In this document: one piece after another, positions 1 to 9,894 of the stretch | Position numbering within the stretch: the first letter of the stretch is position 1 | Layout: each line of letters begins with the position of its first letter | Source: Sanguinoderma infundibulare | Taxonomy: Eukaryota; Basidiomycota; Agaricomycetes; Polyporales; Polyporaceae | Length of the DNA stretch: 64,000 bases | Reading direction: 5' to 3' | Assembly: GCA_032821775.1 (NCBI GenBank) | Contig: JAVLRN010000004.1 | Location: forward strand, 248,001 to 312,000 | Notes under the pieces: generated by a model | What the model saw: only the letters and a program-made list of their open reading frames with translations | What the model was told of the DNA's origin: nothing | Databases searched by the model: none | Program-made: the position numbers and the translations under genes

Positions 1-3000
1 TCCTCCGAGACTGCGAGGAGCCATGGCCCTTCGTGGTACTCGCCATGGGCGTGGTATCACTCCTCCCCGACCGCCCCAAACGGCGACGCTGGCGTGACGC
101 ATACTTCCGCCGAAGGGTCTATCACGCCGAAGACCGACGCGGAGATGGTAAAGGAGCAGGCCTTGGCGCGAGACCAGGAGCAAGACGCTCAAAGTCAAAC
201 TGAAGCCCAACCTGAATCCAAACCCGTCCCCGCCACGGTCGCCGAAGCACCCTCGCCGCCGCCGCCGCCGCCCGAGCCGAGCAACCCGATCCAGTCGTCC
301 ATCGCGGACAACAGGTCCGGCTGGATGTCGTTCTTGATGTCCAAGACGCTCACGGTCAAGCACGTCACGGACGGGACGACGGACGGGAAGGACGACGGGA
401 TGGAGGTCATGGAGATCGATGACGAGGCCGAGCCCGACCCCGACGTCGCGATCGAGGTCGACACCCAGGCGAAGGCGACGGCGACAGCAAAGGACATCCA
501 GGGCGTTCCGAAGAAGAAGCCGTCCGAGCTCCGCCTCTCCAGCTCGCCCAAGACCTCTTCGTCCAGCCCTACCTCTTCCGCGTCCATCCCGCCCAAGTCG
601 CCCATGTCCCCGACGACGAAGGCACCGACAAAGGAGAAGGAAAAGGAGAAGGAGAAGGAGCGCGAGCCGAAGAAGAAGTCCGGGCTCCCTCCCCTGACCG
701 ATTCCGAGTCCGTCAAACGCGGCGCGCGGACGCCGTCGCCCACACCGTCCGCGGCGGGCGCTCCGCCGAGCGTCGCGAAGCCGAACTTTGTGCTCCCGAC
801 GTGGGCCGACACGTTCCACGCCCCGCCGCGCTCGCAGCCGCCGCCGCGTGCGCAGGGCGCCAAGTCGGGGCTGCTCTCGTACGTCGCTGGGGCGCTATTT
901 TCTGGGGAGAGCGGGTTGGGCATAGGCAAGGGTAAGGGTAAGGGCAAGGCGAAGGCGAAGGGTAACGAGCCGCACGGGAGATGGTCGTCGTCCCCGTCAC
1001 AGGAGCAGCAGCAGCAGCAGGGCGAGTTCGTGACGTTCGGGCAGGAGCTGCCGAAGGCGCTGGATGTGGTTGAGGAGGGGCTGGACGCGTACGTGCTCGA
1101 GGGGGGCTGCAGGGTCGTCGTGATCGGCGTTGCTGGGTGGTCGCCTGGTGAGTGACTCCGGTCTAGTTCCTTTCTTTCGAGTTTTCCATCCATCCATCCG
1201 AGATTCCTTCCATTCGGGGGTATGCGCCCACGATGCGCCATGAGGCGAGCCAAGTACACTAGAAGTCCAAGTACGCTAGAACTTGTGCCCAATCCTGGCC
1301 TCGAGGCAGGTTAGGTGGCATTTCTAGCGCCCGTGTGGCGTCGGTGGAAGTATTCTTTCTACTCGTCCTCGGGACAGCACAGCCGCGGGGAGATTCATGA
1401 TGGAGCTGATCTTCTTTCTGCTTTGCTACCACAGGCGCGGTAACGCGCACACTAGCAGGAGGGGTAAGTTTTCGCAACCGAGCTTCGGACTCGCTTCCGA
1501 CCTGGTGCTGATTGTGTGGGTCGTGGGTCCACGCGCGCGCGGCTGTGGCGATGTGGCTGTGGTTCCGTGCGCGTTCCTAGTTTCCGTCTTCGAGCAGCAA
1601 ATTCGTCAACATGACCGTCCAGGCCCTCGAGCAGTTCTCGGAGGAGGCCGGGTTCAAGTTCAAGAAGATCACGCCGATGGCGCTCGAGGGCGACGGTACG
1701 ATACGGAAGAAAGTCTCGAGGTCAGTACTAGTGTTTGGCTCTAAATGGTGCCAGTGCCCGATGCCGTTGACGTTTCTGATGCACACACGTCACAGAGTGT
1801 ACAACCACTTGGTGGAGAACGACGAGTGGATGGAGGACCTGCACGCGGCCGACGTCATCTTCGTCGCCAGCCACTCGCAAGGCGCCGTCGTCTCCGCGCA
1901 TCTCGTCGACCGTCTGATCGAAGATGGGCACATTCTGACCTCGCGCAGCGTGGACACCTTGGCGAGGTCGGCCGCTGCCCTCGCCGCCGGTGGTGCTGCC
2001 GCCGTCCCCACCGCTCAGGCGCAGAGGGTCTGTCTGCTCGCGCTCTGTGGGATTCATTTGGGGCCGTTGCGGTATCTGAAGACCAGCTCGCTGTTGCAGC
2101 CGTACATTCAGGTGAGCCCGTCTGACAGATGGAGGGGTCAGCAGGACTGACGTAGATTGTCAGTATGTGGAGAACGCTGCCGCCCGGGAACTGTTTGAGT
2201 TCCAAGTACGTGAACGGCTCCTGACATGCTAACGTAGGTGACGTGGCACTGACTTGGCAATCATCCAGGACACCGAGTCCAACGTGTCCAAGAACTACAT
2301 TGGCGCCCTGAGGAACGTCTTAGATCATGGAGTAAGCGGCGTCCGGGATCGCGTGGCGGAATGCTGGCTGACGGTTCCCGTCTCGCTGCAGACGAAAGTG
2401 GTGTATATTGCGTCCTTGAACGATCAAGTGGTGCCCATATACTCCGGATTGTTCACCGCCGCATCTCATCCCCGGATACTGCGCGCTCTATATATCGATA
2501 ACGATGCCTACCAGTGCGTGCCATCTGTTGCTAACGAGCGATCAAACAAGCGGCGCTGATTTTTAACCACCTCCCATCAGCTCGTCTGATTTCCTTTCTA
2601 ATCTATTGATCCTTCTAATACGCATCCGCAACGCGGGCCTCTCCGATCGAGGCTTGCTCGCACACCTCTCCGAAGCGACCGCGGGAACGCTGAGCGGGGT
2701 TGGGCACTCGACAGCCTATGAAGAGCCCGCGACGTACTCGTAAGTGTGGCGATGCTCATCTTCCTGCGCGTTTCCTCATGCTGCTGTCCATCACAGGCTG
2801 GCGGTGAAGTACTTCTTCATGACCAACCATGGATCCCATTCCGACTCGGAACTCGTGATAAGCCCGTTCAATGCGGTGGAGGAGCAGAACGATTATGAGG
2901 TGGGCGCCGTCAAAAGAGAACACCATGTGGGACAGGCGACTGATGGTTTTGGCTGTTCAGATCCCGTGGCTGCTGCGTGACATGATCGCAGACGACAAGA

Positions 3001-3164
3001 TCTCGCACTTTTTCGCGCGCGAGTTCTCGCTGCTGCGGGACGCGTTCGCCGACTGGCAGCCCAAGACGACGATTCTGCGCGACGTCAAGAGGAAGCTGCA
3101 GCCGATCACGCGGTTGTCGTCCGCGACCGCTCCGCAGACGTCGAGCTCCATCAGCAAGCTTTGA
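1..3164 (+). CDS. YMC020W-like alpha/beta hydrolase, 5' partial
   Basis: The gene enters from outside the window: the frame is open from base 1 and starts with a Trp-rich segment (SWYSPWAWY), which I associate with the fungal YMC020W-like hydrolase family. A long low-complexity region follows (Pro, Ser, Lys/Glu runs, poly-Gln near 1006). The hydrolase domain starts at VVVIGVAGW, just before the first intron, and has the nucleophile elbow SHSQG near 1870-1884. Exons I could place: 1-1147, 1435-1463, about 1595-1720, 1796-2111, 2164-2205, 2269-2331, 2392-2513, 2581-2739, 2797-2899 and 2961-3164; the join between the second and third is out of phase as drawn. It ends with TGA. Substrate is unknown; an esterase or lipase role is inferred from the fold only. 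Confidence 0.85.
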
Positions 3165-3647
3165 TTTGTGTTTTCGTGCGCACAGCACAAGTACCGCTTT
3201 CTCCGTTTTTTTTTTCCACGCATTCTTCCGCATACTACATATACCGAATCGTGGACATTGGCATGGGATGCAGAGCACGCACGGACTTCTCTGCTTTATT
3301 AGCTTAAAGACGTCAATCGCAATCATGTATAACACACCCAGTTAGAGTCAGTCAATTGCTGTAGAGTATATACATATCCCAGCTGTCGAGTACGGTAGTC
3401 GAGCATTTTCATACGTGGTTGTTAGCCGCCCTATCCATCATTCTCGGTCATTTATCTCATTTAACTAGGACCAGATCGTTGTCATCATCGTTCTAGTTGA
3501 CGTACATCGTACTGCGTGGGGAGAAGTCGGGATCCGAATCTTATAGAACATCTAACTTCTAGGAGCGAGATCCAATAACGAATCTCGAAACTGCGCAAAC
3601 TGCCACCTCGGTGCTCGATCGGTCTGCAGTTGCCTTATTCCTCTCCT
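3165..3647. other. Convergent intergenic / 3' UTR region
   Basis: About 480 bp between the ends of two convergent genes. It is AT-richer than the coding sequence. I see no ORF with coding character, repeat or RNA gene; it most likely holds the two 3' UTRs. Confidence 0.6.
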
Positions 3648-5332
3648 CTACTCCTTCTGGCGGTATTCCGCGCCGCAGTCTCCGATCGTCATGATCATCG
3701 TGCTGCTCCTCGACAGTGCCAGGACGACCTCGATGTCCGCCTTATCTCGGTCCGTGAGCGAGAAGGTGAACACCTTCGCGTTGTCGTCCGTGTTGTCGCT
3801 CAGCCCGAGTCGAGCTCCTGATGAAGGATCATGATGAAGCACATCAGCGGCGGCGGATGGACTCCACGAGTACAAGCGTGGTGGATGCGAAATGCTGTAC
3901 GATACCTATGAGGACCGCGCCGACGAAGGGGTGCTCGAGAACCCAGCGGACGGCGACGTTCGCGATGCTCACGCCCCCGTGGCGGTCGCCGATGTCCCGA
4001 AGGAGCCTGAGCAGCCTCTGGAAGAGGGCCCAATCTCCCCAGGCCTTGAGAATCACATCGAGATACTGTCGCATGTGGCGTGTGAGCGGCCCCAGTAGCA
4101 GTAGCACGCACGATCGCTCGAGATGGGAAGGGTAATTACTGTACCTTTCGCTGAGAAGGAGTCAACTGGCCCGAGTACAGCTCTGGCTCCGGTTTTCCGA
4201 GCCACCGGTCGGTGAGAAGCCCCCCGCACTGCACCCGGGGCGACGACGTCATCACGATCAGAGTTTTTGAGTTGTAGTTTTACGCGTGGACGTAAAAGAT
4301 ACGCGCACCAGTGTGCCGTACGCGAGAAGCTTGAAGCCGTACCTGACGCACAGGTCGTTCATGCCGTGCAGGGGACGGACGTCGATGATCGAGAACTGGA
4401 AGGGAGAAGAAGAAGGAATCCGATCCGAAGCCGTGTGAGAGCTCGCCGCGCCGCAGCCGCACAACCCAAAAAAATGACAACCGACCGCGACTTGGTTGGA
4501 GACGATGTACCCCGGCCCGAGGTCGACGCAGACCTCCTCGGTCCGTTTCGTGTCAAAGTTGCACAGCCCCAGGTTGCGTATCTTGCCTGCCTTGCGGAGC
4601 CGGGCGAGGTACTGGAGGGTGGTGAGGTAACGCCGGTCCTGGTAGTCCTGCCAAAAGAACTGGCCGGCGCCCGGCGGGCGAGGGATCAATCTCAATCATG
4701 CCACCGCAGTGGAACTGAGACGGGGAGCCATACCTGGAGAAGATCAACGCGGTCCTTGTGCATCCGGTCAGAACGCTCCTTGACGGCCGCTTCGACCTTC
4801 TCGTAGGTTATTTCCGTAGGGTGGAAGATGCACCACTTTGTAGCGCCAAACGGGCGCGGTTTGGTATCAGCGGGAAGACCGGAGACGAACGAGCCCTGTG
4901 GCGCTCGGCATCAGCGACCTCGGAGTTGGATGAGCCTTGAGACCGTATTACTCACGAAAAGATCCTCGGCAGGTCCATAGTGGTCCGCTGGTCCAAGCCC
5001 TGTCAGCGACTGGCCCGATCAAAGGAGGGAGAACATACCCTGAGATAATCCATGGATGGAGGGCATGTACGTCAGCGCGGCGTTACGATCGGCCGTACCA
5101 CACTTACCATGTCTATCCGACGTGCTGTCAGTGACCTGTGACAAACGCGAGGACGGGTGAAGCGCTGCTCACCGAACGCACAGAAACCTTTTCCCATGTG
5201 GGTGGCCATGGCATCACGAACTTTCTGGGCGGGAGCGCTGCCCCACGCGTTGCTGGACAGCTGCCAAAGACCGATCCAGATGCGTGGAAGCGGGGTGGCT
5301 GGCGATAGCATGAAGCGGTCGGGTCTGTCCAT
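3648..5332 (-). CDS. Aldo/keto reductase
   Basis: An NAD(P)H-dependent oxidoreductase of the aldo/keto reductase superfamily (TIM barrel). The N-terminus reads PLPRIWIGLWQLSSNAWGS, typical of the first strand. The catalytic segment ADHYGPAEDLF follows near 4950-5000, then LRKAGKIRNLGLCNFDTKR (about 4540-4610), VSNQV, and a C-terminal cofactor-side segment with VSIANVAVRWVLEHP and VGAVLIG (about 3880-3960). The gene is split by several short introns; joins around the small second exon (near 5110-5125) are out of phase as I drew them. The start at 5332 is chosen because a TATA box lies 58 bp upstream. Substrate cannot be told from sequence. Confidence 0.85.
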
Positions 5333-5389
5333 GGCCGGGTGTGCTGTCGGTTACTGTTGGTGAGAGCCATGCTGGCCTGTCTCTCCAGG

Positions 5390-5396
5390 TTTTATA
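5390..5396 (-). promoter_or_regulatory. TATA box of the aldo/keto reductase gene
   Basis: TATAAAA on the minus strand, 58 bp upstream of the reductase ATG at 5332. The leader would be only about 25-30 nt. The same roughly 430-bp interval serves the divergent gene starting at 5763. Confidence 0.5.
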
Positions 5397-5762
5397 CGCT
5401 GCAGAGAAACGGTCGGGGAGTAAACGAGACCCGTCGTGTGCTGCGTCTACGACAGAGACGTGCGGCGGTCACCCGGTAGTACACCGACCCGAGGAGGAGG
5501 CCAGGAAGTGTGATGTCCATAGCCTCCGACTCCTAGCACCGTCATCCGACTCGAGCCCGGCGGCCACTAAATGGGTTAGCGCGCGCTAAGAACCTAGATT
5601 TCCGTTAACTCATATTTGGGCGCAAGGACAAAGAAAGAAAGGTCACTTTACCGGCCATTTGATTGATTTTGCCGACTTAGAATATAAGAGGAGGGGAAGC
5701 TGAACATTGTCCGGCAGGGCAGCCCCTCCAACGACACGATTCGCAACTCCTCGGACGCCGTG

Positions 5763-6537
5763 ATGCCCAGCACCGAACCTTCCGCCAGTCCCCTCGGGCC
5801 ACGTAACACGGGAGACGCTCGTCCCGTGCTGGGACATGTGTGAGTACCGCCGGGGGAACCCAGGCCCACACGAGCCAGATGCTGAAACGGCACTCTCTCG
5901 CAGGAACCTCATGGTTGACACCCTCATCGCCAATGCTAACCTTGAGGAGTAAGCAAGTCGCCGAGACCCGCGCCCAGGTTCATCGTGGCTGACGACCGCT
6001 TGCATTCCGAACTGCAGCTTGCGCGCAATCGTCCGAGGCATGCTGGCCACGAGCCCGCCTTCGGTCGCCCAAGGCTTCACCTCCGCCGCGAGGCAGCGGC
6101 TGCTGCGCGTCGACGCGACGGCCATCCCTGACACGGCGGGCATTTTTGTTGCCGGGCAGGAGGGAGAGAAGGCGGCAGGTCCTACCGAGAAGCTGCGTGA
6201 TATCCTCATCCGCATCCGCACGCTCTACGGGTCTGGACTAGGATTCGCCAGCCTCAAGATCCTCACGCGCGTCGTCAGCGCCACGGTGGGCTTGCGATGG
6301 GAGGATGATAGCGATATGGAGGACGTGCTGGCCAACATCGACGCGGACATCAGCCAAGCGATACAGAGCTCAAAGGAGGAGCTCGACGGCGGACGGGTCA
6401 CGGATCTCCAGAGTGCCCGGGAGGTGGTGCAGGAGCTGCGGTCGGCGGTGAACGAGAGCCAGATGGACGTCAAGAAGTGGGATGGGGCGTTTCCGTTCGA
6501 GCGCGCTGCGTCTAGTTTGGAATATTGGAGGGTTTAG
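5763..6537 (+). CDS. Conserved hypothetical protein (about 213 aa)
   Basis: Three exons with clean splice sites: 5763-5839, 5904-5948 and 6017-6537. The joined product starts MPSTEPSASPLGPRNTGDAR and continues through LMVDTLIANANLEDLRAIVRGMLATSPPSVA. The N-terminal third is mostly helical. The middle (KLRDILIRIRTLYGSGLGFASL) and the acidic C-terminal half (DDSDMEDVLANIDADISQAI) also look helical, with no signal peptide or membrane segment. I do not recognise a named domain. Regular splicing and intact frame argue for a real, selected gene. It shares an upstream region with the divergent aldo/keto reductase, so the two might be co-expressed; that is inference. Confidence 0.7.
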
Positions 6538-7394
6538 CCTCGCGAGTGGCAGGAGAGCACGTCTTGGAGCGAGTAATTTACCTGGCAATGTACAGATAGC
6601 GAACGCTGTGAACCGTGATTAGGCTCTTATCCCCGCAAAGTCAAGCTGACAGTCCCTGGCATAACTCCAAATGAGGACGCCGCCGCCCATGCAACGCCCA
6701 CGTTCAACCCTTATCCGATTGCGTCGGCCTCCAGTTTAGTCACCGGAGAAATGGCGCGAGCGGTTACCACCGGTTTCTTGGTGCTTGATCGCAGAAGGAC
6801 GAGTATGGTAGCGAGATCCACCAGCGCAGTCGCGGTTGGCTAACTTGAATGCCGATCGTCGTGTAAAGCCGTCGAGACCAGCAGAACAGTGTCCACTCTA
6901 GTGAGTGACGTCAATAGTACAACTCGGCTGCGTTGAAACTTCGTGCCCCAATCCGGTACAGGAGTGCCGAGTTGACTGTATCGATGACAGAGGCCCACCC
7001 GCGCCGGCAGCGCAAAAGACACCATGCGTGATATAAGCATGGCAACCCAATGGCTGTTCATCCAGCGATATCATTTGCTATTTCCGGGAGAAACCATCCG
7101 TGCCGTCAGGTGCTCTGAATTACGCCAGGACGTACACCACATGCACGGATCCGGAGACGGTGCAACACGGGAACTGCGGATACGTGAGCGCTACAAAGCC
7201 ATTAGTCGTCGAGACGCTTGCCATAAGTTCACGTCCCCATCAACAGACCCTAGATAATGGGCGCACGCTGAGTAGTCTGTAAGCCGCCAACTTCGATCAT
7301 GGTGTGACACACCTCTAAAAGCGAGTACATGAAGCCGCCATCCTGGCCTTCAAATCCACCGTCGTGTGCCCATGACCCCGCAGACGACCACATC
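6538..7394. other. Intergenic region, no gene seen
   Basis: About 850 bp between convergent genes. Short open frames occur on both strands but none shows protein-like composition or splice logic. No repeat or RNA gene was recognised. Confidence 0.5.
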
Positions 7395-9092
7395 TTAGCG
7401 CTTCGCCTTCTTAGAGCCCTCGCTATTGCCCTTCTCCCTCGCTCGCTTTCCCACTTGCACCTTCGCCGCCGCGACCTTCGCGTCGGTCGCTTCGGACTTG
7501 CCCTTCTCGCGCAGGTATCCCCACACCAAAGAGTCCTCGTACGGCGCCTCGAAGTTATCGAGCGCGTCCGGTGGATAGAACCAGTAGTTGAATGCCATGT
7601 GGATGTCAGCGCCGCTCTTCTTACCGTCTCCAGAAGACGTCGGGTCAGACGTGGACGTGACCTCGTGCCACCACGACGCGGGCAAGTACAGCATCTCCCC
7701 GGCGGAGAGTTCGACAACGTAGGGTGCCGTGACCTTCCGCAGAGCGGGGAAGCTCGAGGCAGTGAACGAGGATGGGAGGACAGCTGTCGACGGGATGTCG
7801 AGATACCGGTGGAGGTGCGCGGTCGGAATGCGCGAGAAGGACGATGGCTCGCCCGGCTGGGCCTTGTCATCGGTCGCGGCCTCCTCGTCATCGTCTTCGC
7901 TGTCGTCCGAGTGGCCTATGCCCTTCCACTCGGGCCACTTCGTTTCCTCATCGTCGCTCTCGTCCTCGGCTTCATCGACGGCCTCCTCGGCGTCCCCAGC
8001 TAGACCCGATGGACCGCCCTCGAGGTCATCATCTCCATCTTCTAGGCCGCCCATGAGGGCATCGAAGTCATCTTCTTCCTCCCCCTGCTCGTCGTCCAGT
8101 GCCACCATGGCCAGCGCGTCCAGCGCCTCGTCGTGGGCGTCCATCAGAGCCTTCATCTCCTTCGAATGCGCCTTGTCTTTCCCCTTGCCCTTATCCTTGG
8201 TCTTCGCTTTGAGCGCATCGATCTTGCGCTCGAGGGCCTGCACACGAGCCTTGCAAGCCGCGCGCCTCGATAGCCCGTCGGATCGCACGGGGATGTCTGT
8301 GTATGCAATGAGACCGTTCGGGTGGAGCGTCTCGAGGGTCCCGTACGGATAGAGATGCTTGACCTCCGAGGGCGGGAAGAGCACGAAGCGCTTCCGTCCT
8401 TGGAGGAGACAGTAGAGGTTATCGTGGAAGTCGTGGTGCTGCCATCGCCATCACCATCGCCATCGGCGCCGATATCAAGCAGGGGTCCAGGACCCGAAGA
8501 GAACGCGGCCGTGTCAGCATCGCGAGTTCTGCGTGAGATGTTGCAGGGGGAGGGCGGGGGATACTCACAAGGCCGGACGAGGAGCCGTCTTTGGACTTTC
8601 CGATCCAGAGGTTCACTTGCTGGAGAAAGAGGTTTCCCATGAGGCGCGGCACGGTCGGGAACTCGTCTTGGAGCGCGTTTGTCGGCGGCGGAAAGACGGT
8701 CTCTGCGTCGGGATCTTCTTCCGAGTACTGGGTGGTGAGGTACGGGTGAGGGCCATCATCGCTGCGGAGTTTCGTGAGGAAGTCGCGGAATTCCATGGGT
8801 ATCCGTTCGACATCAGTGCCGTATTGGTTGGCTGTTGGATGTATGGGTTCGACCATGACCTCAACATCGCCGGCCTTTTGAGAGAGGTAGGACAAATCGG
8901 TCTATAAGGTGTAGGCCGTCAGCAACGAGGACTTTCGTGCTGTCAATCACGTACCCATTTGCGCCCTTTGAAGGTAGGATCGTCAAGCAAACCTGTGACG
9001 ATGACCGGTCGACGTTTTGAGACATATTTTGTGAAGAATTCTTGGGCCGACAAGCCGGAGTCGACACGCTCGAGTTGGAGCTTCTTCACCAT
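7395..9092 (-). CDS. JmjC-domain (cupin-8) Fe(II)/2-oxoglutarate oxygenase
   Basis: Three exons: 9092-8955, 8901-8569 and 8438-7395, all in phase, giving about 504 aa. The N-terminus (ERVDSGLSAQEFFTKYVSKRRPVIVTGLL) is typical of JMJD7/FIH-like cupins. The metal HxD motif sits exactly at the start of exon 3 (GL-HHD-FHDNLYCLLQGRKRFVL). The third metal ligand is probably the His in LPASWWHEV, and HMAFNYWFYPPD closes the barrel. Between these halves is a long Lys-rich then Asp/Glu-rich insert (roughly 7900-8250), larger than in animal JMJD7. The tail is basic (RAREKGNSEGSKKAKR), possibly nuclear. Expected activity is protein hydroxylation or, less likely, demethylation; substrate unknown. Confidence 0.87.
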
Positions 9093-9894
9093 GCTTGAGC
9101 TCCTTCCCGATTAGTCTTCGTTAACCACCTCAGGGAGCTGGTCGAAGTGGACGAAAATTGTCAGTAGCGGACATTGAAGCATGTTAGAATTTCCTTTGTA
9201 TTCGTGTGAATACACCACCTTTTCCGGCTGATGGTGATCAAATCCTCGACCAATATGGCAACTTTCCGGCTTACGATTAGCGCTTTTCCGATGCTTTATC
9301 GTACGTTGAAGCGTTCGCAAGTAACGCAGAAGACTGTAATTGTATGTAGTTGTAAAAAGGTTGGTGTAGATGGTTTCAAATTCGGCTTAACCATCATGTC
9401 TCCCCAGCCTTAGGCTAAGTCAGGCTGGCATTTAGAAGTTCCCGACGTATTCACCGACTTTTGCCAGCACCACTGCGTCGCGATGATGCTTGGAAGCGAA
9501 GAATGCAAGCCCTGCGGTCTTCCAGGTAACCGTAGCAGTGACGGTCATAAGACTGGTTTGGGACAACGTTCGATGGGTAAGTAGATTAATCGGTGACGAT
9601 AAGGGTGGGAGCCCGGTACAGCGTGCCTGCCGCTAGCCGAGCGCGTGCGGGACGGGCCCGAACCAGTTTGTCCGCAACGCCCATCACAGCGAGCTCGCCG
9701 TCTCCAACATCTTCTAGGGTCTCTGCTCTTGTCTCGGTCCTCTGCTGCTGCTGCCGTCTCCGCCGCCCTGCGCCTTCCATTGCCCACGCCAGACGTCACG
9801 CAACATATCTGCCTCGCCTGCCTAGCATGTTGATGGCTACTTGAACGCTTCCCATCCTAGCCTGCTCTCCTCACGACGACGGAACGTGCTCACT
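9093..9894. promoter_or_regulatory. Divergent promoter region, about 800 bp
   Basis: Lies between the JmjC gene (-) and the coiled-coil gene (+). The last 250 bp before 9895 are pyrimidine-rich on the plus strand with CTTGTCTC and CTGCTGCTGC runs, as is common just upstream of start codons in mushroom genes. No TATA box is convincing. Confidence 0.4.

Noticed and set aside
195..1292. 365-codon open frame on the minus strand
   Set aside because: It is antisense to the low-complexity exon of the hydrolase; its Ser/Phe runs mirror the Lys/Glu codons of the real gene.
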